Source of the DNA: CAZJWR01 sp964549765
GTDB lineage: Bacteria > Zixibacteria > MSB-5A5 > GN15 > JAAZOE01
Length of the DNA: 27,599 nt
Assembly (NCBI GenBank): GCA_964549765.1
Contig: CAZJWR010000049.1
Coordinates: 1 to 27,599, forward strand
Reading direction: 5' to 3'
Positions 1 through 8,772 of this stretch are shown in pieces; positions within the stretch are counted from its first letter, which is position 1; every line of letters begins with the position of its first letter. A model generated the notes under the pieces. That model was not told the DNA's origin, did not search any database, and worked only from the letters and a program-made list of their open reading frames with translations. The translations under genes and the position numbers were made by a program.

Positions 1-87
1 AAAAACAATCCTGTGCAAACCTGATTAATAGGCCTCCCGTAAGTTAGCGCATATGGGGCTTATGGGAGTCGAGCCAGAATATTGCGC

Positions 88-106
88 CGCGAGCGCAGGG
101 CTCGCG
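88..106. repeat. short GC-rich inverted repeat downstream of the membrane-protein gene
   Basis: A perfect 7-bp inverted repeat (CGCGAGC at 88-94, GCTCGCG at 100-106) with a 5-base loop lies just past the stop of the minus-strand gene. A second imperfect stem sits at 34-43/59-68 (10 pairs, one G-U on the plus strand). Neither has a T-tract, so a terminator role is uncertain. Positions 1-132 hold no supportable gene. Confidence 0.35.
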
Positions 107-132
107 CCCTACGAATGACCGATTGGCAGCAG

Positions 133-1137
133 CTATGGAACCACGTAGACGATCTGGTCGGCGTCGGCAAAAAGACGGCGGCAGCGGCGGTCATAGGCCA
201 GAGTGTCCAAAGTTGAATCCGAATCGAGAAACGCCTTGTGCACGACGATAAAACGGACATCATCATCGGCCAATTGCCGCAACTGCAGATCGACATTGTT
301 GATATTGAGGGAATCGATAAGCGACGGTTCCAGCTTGCGCGCGAGGGGCGCGTTGACGATTGGCCGACGATGAAAGGTCTGATACAGCATGGGATAGCTG
401 AGACGTTTGAAAACATCGATAGGCATATCGACAAGAGCGCCGTCGCCGTTATTCACGATGGCCTGATAGGCGGGCGGAAAATTCACCGGGGTCATTTCCT
501 TATCGAAAGAATAATAGTCGATGACGATCAATACCGCCAGGGCGGCGAAGCATATCCTGGCGCGGGACGACCATACGTGCGAACGGCACAAATGGCGCAG
601 GCCGATCGCCACGAGGATTCCCAAGAACAGGAATGCATAAACCATATGGCGCGACGGCGCCCGCATATTGGCGAGAAAGGGAATATGGGCCAGCACCGAA
701 TAAGGAAGAAGCACCGGGGCGGACCATCCCAATGTATGCAGTCGTTCTCCCAGAGACAGCACCAGGCATGCCAGCAGACCGAGAATGTAGCGCGAAGATT
801 CTGCGATGGTAAAGCGAACGGTGGCGAGGATAATTATCAACAACGACAGACCCAGATAGACGGCGGATTCCCATCGAAAGCCGGTGAACATGCCGGTCAA
901 GGCATGAATCGGACGAACGTGTCCGAGCCAATGGCGGGAATTGGGCAGGAAAAATCCCAACAGGTCGGCCACGTAGGTGTCATGACCTCCCTTGTAGGCG
1001 CCGGTATTGGAGAATCCGGCGGCGATCATCGGCACGATGAGAGGCGATAGCGCGATTGCGGTTAATCCGACGATGACTGCCGATCGGCTGATGACGTCCC
1101 ACAGAAAAATGCGGCGGCGTCGCAGTATGAGGTACAT
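133..1137 (-). CDS. C-terminal part of a frameshifted polytopic membrane protein (GT-C/YfhO-like)
   Basis: This reading frame carries many hydrophobic segments and continues the protein begun at 2003. Reading its frame upstream of its first ATG gives further membrane-like sequence (IKAIRERKF, then LNTLCSWVYLILGGYF) back to about position 1260, where it should join the other frame. Motifs such as MRAPSRHMVYAFLFL and a soluble C-terminal tail resemble large membrane glycosyltransferase-like or PTPS-related membrane proteins. That family placement is from memory and loose. The joined protein would be about 620 residues. The piece alone probably does not start translation at 1137: the ATG lies inside a membrane segment and has no ribosome site. 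Substrate and function are unknown. Confidence 0.6.
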   Translation of the reverse strand: MYLILRRRRIFLWDVISRSAVIVGLTAIALSPLIVPMIAAGFSNTGAYKGGHDTYVADLLGFFLPNSRHWLGHVRPIHALTGMFTGFRWESAVYLGLSLLIIILATVRFTIAESSRYILGLLACLVLSLGERLHTLGWSAPVLLPYSVLAHIPFLANMRAPSRHMVYAFLFLGILVAIGLRHLCRSHVWSSRARICFAALAVLIVIDYYSFDKEMTPVNFPPAYQAIVNNGDGALVDMPIDVFKRLSYPMLYQTFHRRPIVNAPLARKLEPSLIDSLNINNVDLQLRQLADDDVRFIVVHKAFLDSDSTLDTLAYDRRCRRLFADADQIVYVVP

Positions 1138-2003
1138 ATAGGAAAAGGCGATGAAATACCCGCCAAGGATGAGGTAGACCCAACTGCACAGGGTATTGAG
1201 CGCGAGGAAAAGGGCGGCGAGGAGTAGGTGCGTGAATTTCCGCTCGCGAATCGCTTTAATATAAAAAGCACGAAGAAGGGCACGAACTGGAGAGAGGCGA
1301 TATTGATATGATGCAGGATGCGGACGAAATGAAAAGGATTGAAGGCGAAGACGAATCCGACCACCAGCGCCAGGTAATCATCGCGCAGGAGATAACGCCC
1401 GAGGAAGAATCCGCCCAGTCCGCCGATGACGAAGGTATGCATAAGCAGCAGATTATAGGTCAGGACGGGCCCGACGAGGGGCCTGAGCACCAGCGACAGG
1501 GCGAGGTTGTAGTACGAGTAGGAATGGTACAGCATCGAGGCGCCTTTGGGGTAGGCGAGGATGTTGCAATAGAACAGAGACGGGTAATGGCCGCGAAACA
1601 CCTCCCACCCGTACCACATATTCCAATAGGCCTGCATGTTATCCTCGGGCGGGCCGATCAGCATGCTCCCCAGGCGGGTGAGAAACGGCGCAAAATAGAG
1701 AATTGTTAAAAGCGCGTAGGTTCCGATGGCGATAAGGCTTCCCGACGAAAACCGGGCGGTCGGGGCAGGCGGACGCCAGGGTTCTTTGGGGATACGGCGC
1801 AGGAGAAACCGGATGGCGAAAAAAAGCAGGACGTAGAGCAGTATCGATCCCGGTAGATAGTGAGCCAGGACGGTGAGGATATGTGGTCCGGTTTCCACGT
1901 TTAGGACATCGGTTTCAATGTGCCATACGCTCTGCCATACGCGCGACTGTTCGCCTTTTCTCGGCGCCGTTTCGTGCCGCCAAACGGAGACTCCCGGCGC
2001 CAT
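1062..2003 (-). CDS. N-terminal part of the same frameshifted polytopic membrane protein
   Basis: Residues from about 46 on form successive hydrophobic helices. A loop reading PPEDNMQAYWNMWYGW, with an acidic pair followed by aromatic residues, resembles the first extracytoplasmic loop of GT-C type glycosyltransferases, where an acidic motif is catalytic; this is analogy only. Coding sense is lost after FVPFFVLFI near position 1265, and the remaining residues to 1062 are a Ser-rich out-of-frame tail. The ATG at 2003 has no clear ribosome site, so the true start may be an internal GTG. The upstream spacer carries the terminator of the preceding minus-strand gene, so this gene probably has its own promoter between about 2010 and 2095. 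Confidence 0.6.
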   Translation of the reverse strand: MAPGVSVWRHETAPRKGEQSRVWQSVWHIETDVLNVETGPHILTVLAHYLPGSILLYVLLFFAIRFLLRRIPKEPWRPPAPTARFSSGSLIAIGTYALLTILYFAPFLTRLGSMLIGPPEDNMQAYWNMWYGWEVFRGHYPSLFYCNILAYPKGASMLYHSYSYYNLALSLVLRPLVGPVLTYNLLLMHTFVIGGLGGFFLGRYLLRDDYLALVVGFVFAFNPFHFVRILHHINIASLQFVPFFVLFILKRFASGNSRTYSSPPFSSRSIPCAVGSTSSLAGISSPFPICTSYCDAAAFFCGTSSADRQSSSD

Positions 2004-2100
2004 CGCAAATATATGGGATTAGATCATGGAAGCAACGTGATTTTGCATACCGGGCCCTCAGTTTATTCCCGTGCAGTGGCGCATGAGTTGGTCAATTAAA

Positions 2101-2124
2101 AGCCCCGGTTTGGCGGCCGGGGCT
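2101..2124 (-). terminator. Rho-independent terminator after the CBS-like gene
   Basis: AGCCCCGG (2101-2108) and CCGGGGCT (2117-2124) form a perfect 8-bp stem with an 8-base loop. On the minus strand it is followed by TTTTAATT, as expected for intrinsic termination of the transcript from 3316. Confidence 0.65.
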
Positions 2125-2266
2125 TCGTCGAATAGAGGGAAGTGAGATGCAAGTGAACTTTTCAGACACCGCGGAGATGTCAACAAAGCAACAAAGGTGT
2201 CAGTGACCCAAAAGATAAAAATTATCTTGTTTTATGCAAGCTTTTTTTTCAAAAAAATGGCCTAAT

Positions 2267-3316
2267 TCAGTCCAAGAAACCGTTCTTTCGCATCCAGACG
2301 TCGTTATATATGCGGGACAAGTACTTAAGTCCGGAATCGGGGAGAATGACGACCATCATCCGATCTTTGTCATGAGCGCGCGCATACTGCAGCGCGCCGA
2401 AAATCGCCGACCCCGATGATCCGCCGGCCATGATGCCCTCGACGGCGGTCAATTCACGCGCGGCCAGAAAACTCTCCTTGTCGCTGACGGTAATAAATTC
2501 ATCAATATACTCATATTGCAGGGTGGGACATAATTTGTCCTCACCGATCCCCTCGACTTTGTAGGGATGCGGTTCGATCAACCGATGCGCACGGCCGTAC
2601 TCGGCGAATACTGAACCCTCGGGGTCGACCGCGACGGCGTTCAATTCCGGCTTCTGTTCCTTCAGATAGCGCGATACGCCGGACATGGTTCCGCCGGTGC
2701 CGACGCCGCCCACGAGCACGTCGATCTTGCCCTCGGTTTGTTTCCAGATTTCCGGCCCGGTGGTGCGGTAATGGGCTTCGGGGTTGTCAAGATTTTCATA
2801 TTGATTGAGGATGAAATAATCGCCGGTTTCCTCGGCCAGCCGCACCGCCGTGCTGTAGTAAGATTCGGACGATTCGGCCGGAACGGCGGTAGGGCAGATA
2901 TGCACTTCGGCGCCGTAGCCGCGCAGGGTGTTGATTTTTTCGTCGGACATCTTATCGGGGATGGTCAGGATGACGCGGCGGCTGTGCACGGCGCCAAACA
3001 TGGCCACGGCGACACCGGTGTTGCCGGAGGTGGCCTCGACGATGACGGTATCGGGACCGATTTTGCCCTCGGCCACGGCCCTGTTGAGGATATAAACGGC
3101 CATGCGGTCTTTGATGGACCCGCCGGGATTGAGATATTCCAGCTTGGCGTAAATTTTGGTCTTGAGTCCTTTGCCGAGGCGGCTTAACCTGACCAGCGGG
3201 GTATTACCGACGGCCTGGAGGATATCATCCACCGGTCGGCGGATCGGATCGGTCTCTTTGATCGGGGTTTCCGACGGTAAGGGTTGGCTTTCGTTTTTTA
3301 TCATCTCATCATCCAT
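2267..3316 (-). CDS. PLP-dependent cystathionine beta-synthase / cysteine synthase
   Basis: A fold-type II PLP enzyme of about 349 residues. The PLP lysine motif NPGGSIKDR (Lys69), the phosphate/substrate loop TSGNTG (about 96-101), the glycine loop GGVGTGGTMSG and GGSSGSA are all present. The C-terminal end (ILPDSGLKYLS, then a WMRKNGFL-like tail) is more like cystathionine beta-synthase than like CysK, so serine plus homocysteine to cystathionine is the more likely reaction; O-acetylserine sulfhydrylase activity cannot be excluded. No regulatory CBS-domain pair follows. I chose ATG 3316; a TTG 39 bases upstream would add an unlikely N-terminus. The gene ends before the minus-strand terminator at 2101-2124. 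The neighbouring methyltransferase could be functionally linked through SAM/homocysteine, but this is inference. Confidence 0.9.
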   Translation of the reverse strand: MDDEMIKNESQPLPSETPIKETDPIRRPVDDILQAVGNTPLVRLSRLGKGLKTKIYAKLEYLNPGGSIKDRMAVYILNRAVAEGKIGPDTVIVEATSGNTGVAVAMFGAVHSRRVILTIPDKMSDEKINTLRGYGAEVHICPTAVPAESSESYYSTAVRLAEETGDYFILNQYENLDNPEAHYRTTGPEIWKQTEGKIDVLVGGVGTGGTMSGVSRYLKEQKPELNAVAVDPEGSVFAEYGRAHRLIEPHPYKVEGIGEDKLCPTLQYEYIDEFITVSDKESFLAARELTAVEGIMAGGSSGSAIFGALQYARAHDKDRMMVVILPDSGLKYLSRIYNDVWMRKNGFLD

Positions 3317-3432
3317 TGCTACGTGTTTGGCGCCTGCAATTCGAATATAAAGCAAACAACGGCGCGCGCGCTTTTTTGATTCCGCCGAAATTGGAAAAAT
3401 GTCTGGGCGGGCGGAGATCAGCAGTTTCCCAT

Positions 3433-4236
3433 TTAACTGATACGTTGCGCCACGAGGATATTTACGGCCTCAGTTACGGTCAATCTATCGCTCATGCGGC
3501 ATAAAGTCAAGGCGAGAGCCTGCCGCATAAGCGACCGTTTGTCGCCTGGCACCGAATTCAGGTGCGTTTCGCCGGTGACGGCGTTGAACCGGCGGATGTA
3601 GGCGTCGGGAGTGGTCGCCTCGGTGGTGGACACCACGAATCCCTTGACGACGCAGAACCCGGCGTCGATCAGGCGGCGGCAATGATCGGCAATATCCTCC
3701 AGCTTCACGCCGATATCCTGATGGACACTATTGCCGTTGAAGCATTCGGGATAGACGGTTCGGATATCGTCGATGGCGGCGAAAATTTCGCGATAGACTT
3801 CGGGATGGAGAGCGATCAGTCCCAGACGGCCGTTGGGCCGCAGCATTCGTTTGGCTTCCGACACGAACCGATCCTGATCATCCACCCAGGGGATGACATT
3901 AGAACTGGCGATTACGTCGAAACTATTGTCGGGAAAGGGGAGGCTGAGGCCGTTGCCGGGACGCAGATCAAAATCGACGTATCCGGCGACGGTCAGGTTC
4001 TTGCGGCAAAGCGAAAGCATATTCGGCGACAGATCGATGGCGGTCAGGGAGCCGCGTTCTGATATTTTGTGCATGAGTTCCAGGCTCAGAAGGCCGGATC
4101 CGCAACCGATTTCAAGCACTTGTTCACTCCCGGTCAAGGCCAGTTCATCCACCAGGGCGCGCGCCTGCAATTTGCGGCAGGGGGTTACTATGGCATCGTA
4201 TTCAAACGCCGTTTCATCGAAGGTATTGTGTCGCAT
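3433..4236 (-). CDS. class I SAM-dependent methyltransferase (UbiE/COQ5-like)
   Basis: A Rossmann-type methyltransferase of about 267 residues. Motif I reads VLEIGCGSG, followed by an acidic-loop region (LTAIDLSPNML), motif II with FDVIASSNVI, and the post-motif LRPNGRLGLIAL. The start was set at the ATG at 4234-4236 because GAGGTG lies 4-5 bases before it on the coding strand. Longer versions from 4290 or 4344 lack a ribosome site. The substrate cannot be told from sequence: the UbiE-like core is shared by quinone, sterol and small-molecule methyltransferases. It is transcribed in the same direction as the CBS-like gene with about 116 bases between them. Confidence 0.82.
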   Translation of the reverse strand: MRHNTFDETAFEYDAIVTPCRKLQARALVDELALTGSEQVLEIGCGSGLLSLELMHKISERGSLTAIDLSPNMLSLCRKNLTVAGYVDFDLRPGNGLSLPFPDNSFDVIASSNVIPWVDDQDRFVSEAKRMLRPNGRLGLIALHPEVYREIFAAIDDIRTVYPECFNGNSVHQDIGVKLEDIADHCRRLIDAGFCVVKGFVVSTTEATTPDAYIRRFNAVTGETHLNSVPGDKRSLMRQALALTLCRMSDRLTVTEAVNILVAQRIS

Positions 4237-4344
4237 AACACACCTCATATACGAATCTTCGTTGGGCGAGAATATCGCCGTATTGCTCATGGCACGGCCG
4301 CGGGCCGGATCACGAGACAGATTAGGTGAGAGGGCCATCCCCAA

Positions 4345-4781
4345 CGGGAATGGCGTGCGGTATGTCTAGTGGAATCGACATCGACATCGCGGATCGAATT
4401 TCGCGGGGATATCCGGCGATGCGATAATCTTGGTGAAGAGATGATGATTGAAAAACGGGATACCACGATGACGGCCTGACCCGGATGCCGACGGGCGCGA
4501 TCCACACGGCTCTTGCCCGGCGGTATTGTCCCGCCTTTGCTCGGGCGAGGGCAATTTTTCGGAATCCATGGTCATCACTACGACTCCCGATAAAGATCGT
4601 TTGCTCATCCGATATTGGAAGAGTGATCGTCTTTCGTGCACGTCGAATATACAAATAAAGACAAATATTGTCAAGAACTATTTTGCTAAAAACTCATCGT
4701 TATTTCGTAAATTAACGACAAAGTTTTATCTTATTATTTGACAAACAATTACGATAACGTCGCTCGAATGAGACCGAGCAT
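4345..4781. other. gene-free spacer before tilS
   Basis: No reading frame here has convincing protein character. The GC-rich left half holds a plus-oriented terminator-like structure (4513-4559) although no gene precedes it on the plus strand. The right half, about 4640-4750, is strongly AT-rich, as expected for promoter DNA. Confidence 0.5.
4513..4559 (+). terminator. terminator-like nested stem with T5, no upstream gene
   Basis: TTGCCC (4513-4518) pairs with GGGCAA (4549-4554), followed by TTTTT (4555-4559). Inside, GGCGG (4519-4523) pairs with CCGCC (4531-4535). The polarity is plus, but no plus-strand gene lies upstream, so it would end either an unannotated small RNA or antisense transcription. 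Confidence 0.4.
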
Positions 4782-4811
4782 TTTTCACGGATTTTTTCGT
4801 TTTTATATGAT
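4782..4811 (+). promoter_or_regulatory. candidate promoter for the tilS operon
   Basis: TTTTCA (4782-4787), an 18-base spacer and TATGAT (4806-4811) make a plausible housekeeping promoter about 55 bases before the tilS start. A TTGACA at 4738-4743 lies further upstream without a good -10 partner. Confidence 0.35.
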
Positions 4812-4865
4812 TCCAAAGGGCTTGTGGAGCGTTATATTCATGGAAACAGTTACGAGTGAGGGCGT

Positions 4866-6245
4866 TTGTCGGTCACAAGCAAAGTCGTTTCGCGTTGCCT
4901 GGCGACGATCAAGAAACAGGCACTTATCAGCCGGGCCGACCGTGTTCTGGTCGGGCTTTCGGGCGGACCGGATTCTACGGCCCTCATGCATATTATGCAT
5001 CATCTTCAGGATAAGCTGGATATTTCGCTGGCCGGCCTTTATCTGAATCATATGCTGCGGCCGCGATCAGCCAAAAAAGAGGCCGATTTCTGCCGGGAAT
5101 TTTGCGCGAAATTAGCGGTTCTTTATTTATATGAAGAAGCCGACGTTACCGATCTGGCTGCCATGATGAAGACCGGTATCGAAGAAACGGCGCGCGAGGT
5201 CAGATACAGCGTGTACGACGCGGCGGCTCATCGGGGAGGATTTACGAAAATCGCCGTCGGGCATCATCGCGACGACCGGGCCGAGACGATTCTGTTCAAC
5301 CTTTTTCGCGGCGCGGGCCGTCAGGGGATAATCGGTCTGCAGCCGAAGCGCGGCAAAATAATCCGGCCGCTCTATGACATTTCCCACAAGGATATACTCG
5401 AGTATTTGCAGGAAAACAAGGTCACGTATATGCTCGACTCGTCCAATCGCAGTCCCAAGTTTACGCGCAACCGTATCCGCAATCGTGTTATTCCCCTGAT
5501 CGAGAAGGAAGTGACGGTGAAGGCGGTGGACAACATTCTCCGGTATTCGCGGATAGTCGCCGACGAGGATGCTTTTCTGCATCGCCTGGCGCGACAGGCG
5601 TACGAGAAACTGGTGGAGGTTTCTCCCGGCGGCAAGTTTAGCCTTGATTTGACCGATAAATTGAAGTATGATATATGGCTATGGCGGCGATTGGTAATTC
5701 AACTCTTATCCGCCGCCGGGCTCTTTGATATCGCCTACGAAGAGGTGGAGCGGGTAATCGATTTGATCGAGAGCAATCGGCAGACGCGGCGCTCATTGCG
5801 CTACGGCCTTCATGCCGAAATCGCGGGCACGGCCTTGTACATCTACCGAGCGGATCGAAAAATAACGCCGATCCGGGTGGCTATTCCCGGTCATTATCAA
5901 CTCGATTATCCGCACGTCCGGATCGATTTGACGCTGGTGAAATATCCCGACGGATCAGGCCGGACATCGTCGGTCGCGTGCATCGACGCCGACCGTCTGG
6001 TGGGCGAACTGACCATCACGGGCGTAAAACCGGGAATGCGGTTTCATCCCTACGGTCGTCCGGGGTCGAAGAAGGTCGGCGATTTTTTGACCGATCGCAA
6101 ATATCCCCGGCCGCTTCGAGACGAGGTGCCGGTGCTGTGCGACCAGAAAGGCGTCGTGTGGGTGGCCGGATTGGAAATCGATCACAGGGTGAGAGTACAG
6201 TCATCAACGAAGAGAGTGGCCAGAATTGAAGTCAAAAGGTCTTGA
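4866..6245 (+). CDS. tilS: tRNA(Ile)-lysidine synthetase TilS
   Basis: This enzyme adds lysine to C34 of the CAU-anticodon tRNA-Ile using ATP, turning it from AUG to AUA reading. The N-terminal PP-loop ATPase motif SGGPDS is at about residues 33-38, followed by the N-type ATPase core (GHHRDDRAETILFNLFRG) and a second conserved stretch (IRPLYDISHKDI; NRSPKFTRNRIRN). The last 90 residues match the TilS C-terminal domain (GMRFHPYGRPGSKKVGDFLTD). The length of 459 is normal. The only in-frame start near the N-terminus is TTG at 4866, preceded by GAGTGAGGG. It overlaps hpt by 20 bases and heads the operon through cdaA. Confidence 0.95.
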   Translation: MSVTSKVVSRCLATIKKQALISRADRVLVGLSGGPDSTALMHIMHHLQDKLDISLAGLYLNHMLRPRSAKKEADFCREFCAKLAVLYLYEEADVTDLAAMMKTGIEETAREVRYSVYDAAAHRGGFTKIAVGHHRDDRAETILFNLFRGAGRQGIIGLQPKRGKIIRPLYDISHKDILEYLQENKVTYMLDSSNRSPKFTRNRIRNRVIPLIEKEVTVKAVDNILRYSRIVADEDAFLHRLARQAYEKLVEVSPGGKFSLDLTDKLKYDIWLWRRLVIQLLSAAGLFDIAYEEVERVIDLIESNRQTRRSLRYGLHAEIAGTALYIYRADRKITPIRVAIPGHYQLDYPHVRIDLTLVKYPDGSGRTSSVACIDADRLVGELTITGVKPGMRFHPYGRPGSKKVGDFLTDRKYPRPLRDEVPVLCDQKGVVWVAGLEIDHRVRVQSSTKRVARIEVKRS

Positions 6246-6780
6246 CATCGAAGCCCAGGCGTTCGAGCTGCTGTTTCCGCAGGATCGTATCCAGAAGAAA
6301 ATTCGGGAACTGGGCCGCCGCATATCCGAAGATTATCATGGGAAGCGGCCGGTGCTGCTGGGCGTGTTGAAGGGATGTTTCATCTTCATGGCCGACCTGG
6401 TGCGGGCGATCACGGTCCCGACCGAGGTGGAGTTTATTGCGGCCAAGAGTTACGGCGCCGATGTCGATCCGGGCGAGTTGACTCTATCGGGAGGGCCGGG
6501 TGGTTCATTGAAAGGACGTCATGTGCTGCTGGTGGAGGCGGTGGTGGATACGGGCCGCACGGCGCGGTCGATCATCGATTCGGTCAAAAGGATGGAACCG
6601 GCCAGTGTTGAGATTGTTACATTGTTGAACAAGACGGGTCGGCGAGAGTTTGACATCTCCATCAAGTATGTCGGCTTTGAGGTCGGCAATGATTTTGTCA
6701 TCGGTTATGGCTTGGATCATGACCAATTGTATAGAAATCTGCCGTTCATCGGGAAAGTCATCGATCAATACGGCAGGTAA
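6226..6780 (+). CDS. hpt: hypoxanthine(-guanine) phosphoribosyltransferase
   Basis: Purine salvage enzyme joining hypoxanthine or guanine to PRPP. The type I PRTase fold is clear: VLLGVLKGCFIFMADLVR, KSYGAD, the PRPP loop region LLVEAVVDTGRT (residues 102-112) and the family-typical C-terminal stretch with VIGYGLDHDQLYRNLPFIG. Length (184) is normal. The PRPP loop has one oddity: families usually show E-D-[IV]-[IV]-D-T-G, here Glu104 is followed by Ala105. Translation seems to start at TTG 6226 inside the end of tilS, which implies coupling. tilS-hpt-ftsH is a widely conserved order. Confidence 0.93.
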   Translation: MKSKGLDIEAQAFELLFPQDRIQKKIRELGRRISEDYHGKRPVLLGVLKGCFIFMADLVRAITVPTEVEFIAAKSYGADVDPGELTLSGGPGGSLKGRHVLLVEAVVDTGRTARSIIDSVKRMEPASVEIVTLLNKTGRREFDISIKYVGFEVGNDFVIGYGLDHDQLYRNLPFIGKVIDQYGR

Positions 6781-6795
6781 CGGGAGCGGTAGTTA

Positions 6796-8772
6796 ATGAA
6801 AAAGGGTTATAACCTGTTGCGGATGCCCCCGCCGGATCCCCGCGGGAAAAAGCCGCGACCGCCGCTGGGCGATAAGGACAAACCGGGTTCCCCCTGGAAG
6901 GGGCCGGGACGGTCATTATTATTCTGGTTTATTATTATCCTCACGGTGATTTTGATATACAATTTTTTCAGTGAGACCGGGGCCGATACGGCCCAGATTT
7001 CTTATTCCGATTTTCTGAGTTACATCGATCAGGGCAAGGTTGCATCGGTTGAATTCATCGACAAGAATATCAACGGTCGATTCACCGAGGAGATATCGAT
7101 CCCCGGCACGCCCGGTCAGGGGAAATTCCGCAAGTTCAAGTTGCGGATCCCCTTCGATGATCCCGATTTGATCAAAGGACTCACGGCCGCCGGAGTAAGT
7201 ATCAGCGCCAAAGAGCAGGGAGTCAACTGGGGCAGCATCCTTCTAACGTTCGCGCCTTGGGCGCTAATATTATTCGTCTGGCTGTTCATGTTGCGGCAGA
7301 TGCAGGGGGGCGGCGGCGGCGGTCCCAAAGGAATTTTCTCCTTCGGCAAAAGCCGCGCCAAGCTGCTCACCGATGAGCGGCCCAAAGTCAATTTCGGAGA
7401 TGTCGCCGGAGCCGACGAGGCCAAAGAGGAGCTTTCCGAAATCATCGAATTTCTCAAGGATCCCGGCAAGTTCCAGAGACTGGGGGGTAAAATCCCCAAG
7501 GGCGCTCTACTTCTGGGCGCGCCCGGCACGGGCAAGACGTTGCTGGCCCGGGCGGTAGCCGGCGAAGCGGGCGTGCCGTTTTTCTCGATGTCGGGATCGG
7601 ATTTCGTCGAGATGTTCGTCGGCGTCGGCGCTTCGCGCGTGCGCGATCTTTTCGAGCAGGGTAAGAAAAATGCGCCCTGTATCATTTTCATCGATGAAAT
7701 CGACGCCGTCGGCCGTCATCGTGGAGCCGGCCTGGGCGGCGGACATGATGAGCGCGAGCAGACGCTCAATCAGTTGTTGGTCGAGATGGACGGGTTCGAA
7801 TCCAACGATGGCGTGATTCTGATTGCGGCCACCAACCGTCCCGATGTGCTCGATCCCGCACTATTGCGTCCGGGCCGATTCGACCGGCAGATCGTGGTCG
7901 ACGTCCCCGACGTGCGGGGGCGCGAGGGTATTTTTAAAGTCCATACCCGCAAGGTCAAGCTGTCCGAGGATGTCGATTTGAAAGTACTGGCGCGGGGAAC
8001 GCCGGGTTTGTCGGGCGCCGATCTGGCCAATCTGGTCAACGAGGCCGCGCTTCTGGCCGCCCGCCGGGATCGCGACGCTGTGACCATGATCGATTTTGAA
8101 GAGGCCAAAGACAAGGTCATGATGGGCGCCGAGCGTAAGTCGCTGGTGATTTCGGATGAAGAGAAGAAGATGACAGCTTATCACGAGAGCGGCCATGCCC
8201 TGCTGGGCAAACTGATCCCCGACGCCGACCCGGTCCACAAAGTAACGATCGTTCCGCGCGGGTTGGCGCTGGGCGTGACCCATTATCTGCCCGCCGACGA
8301 ACGGCACACCTACACCAAGCAATATATGAAAGCCCGGCTGGTGTACACCATGGGCGGACGCGTGGCCGAGAAGCTGATTTTCGATCATCTCACGACCGGC
8401 GCCGGCAATGACATCGAGCAGGCCACGCAACTAGCCCGCAAAATGGTCTGCAACTGGGGCATGTCGGACAAAGTGGGGCCACTGGGATTCGGCTCCAAGC
8501 GCGAACATATATTTCTCGGACGCGAGATTCAGGAACATCGCGATTATTCGGAAGCGACGGCGCAGTTGATCGATACGGAAGTGAAGCGGTTTGTCGAGGA
8601 TGCCGAGCAGAAGGCCATAGAACTCCTCGAAGCCAACCTCGATAAGCTGCACAAGCTGGCCATGGCCCTCCTGGAAAAGGAAATACTCGATGGAAGCGAA
8701 ATCGACCGCATCATCGGAAGCACTGACGATGAATCGGAGTCGGTCCCCCAAAAAACTCCACAAAAGGATTGA
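6796..8772 (+). CDS. ftsH: ATP-dependent zinc metalloprotease FtsH
   Basis: A membrane-anchored AAA+ protease that degrades membrane and short-lived cytosolic proteins. Two membrane helices (about 39-58 and 150-168) flank the periplasmic FtsH-ext domain. After a glycine-rich linker come Walker A GAPGTGKT (241-248), Walker B IIFIDEID, the pore motif MFVGVGASRVRD, the second region of homology (ATNRPDVLDPALLRPGRFDR) and the zinc site HESGH (463-467; HEAGH is commoner). The N-terminal 38 residues are a Pro/Lys-rich cytosolic extension longer than in E. coli. GAGCGG upstream serves as a moderate ribosome site 15 bases after hpt. Confidence 0.97.
   Translation: MKKGYNLLRMPPPDPRGKKPRPPLGDKDKPGSPWKGPGRSLLFWFIIILTVILIYNFFSETGADTAQISYSDFLSYIDQGKVASVEFIDKNINGRFTEEISIPGTPGQGKFRKFKLRIPFDDPDLIKGLTAAGVSISAKEQGVNWGSILLTFAPWALILFVWLFMLRQMQGGGGGGPKGIFSFGKSRAKLLTDERPKVNFGDVAGADEAKEELSEIIEFLKDPGKFQRLGGKIPKGALLLGAPGTGKTLLARAVAGEAGVPFFSMSGSDFVEMFVGVGASRVRDLFEQGKKNAPCIIFIDEIDAVGRHRGAGLGGGHDEREQTLNQLLVEMDGFESNDGVILIAATNRPDVLDPALLRPGRFDRQIVVDVPDVRGREGIFKVHTRKVKLSEDVDLKVLARGTPGLSGADLANLVNEAALLAARRDRDAVTMIDFEEAKDKVMMGAERKSLVISDEEKKMTAYHESGHALLGKLIPDADPVHKVTIVPRGLALGVTHYLPADERHTYTKQYMKARLVYTMGGRVAEKLIFDHLTTGAGNDIEQATQLARKMVCNWGMSDKVGPLGFGSKREHIFLGREIQEHRDYSEATAQLIDTEVKRFVEDAEQKAIELLEANLDKLHKLAMALLEKEILDGSEIDRIIGSTDDESESVPQKTPQKD

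Noticed and set aside
40..54. A 15-base stretch similar (13/15) to 14397-14411, both containing TAAG..TA.CGCATAT
   Set aside because: Hundreds of such matches are expected by chance in a window this size, and the flanks do not match.
238..1709. Long plus-strand frames opposite the membrane protein
   Set aside because: They are antisense shadows with Gln/Gly/His/Arg-rich composition; the minus strand has the hydrophobic periodicity of a real protein.
4287..4674. Three overlapping minus-strand frames in the spacer before tilS
   Set aside because: They mutually overlap in different frames, have Arg/Ser/Pro-rich non-globular composition and no ribosome sites.
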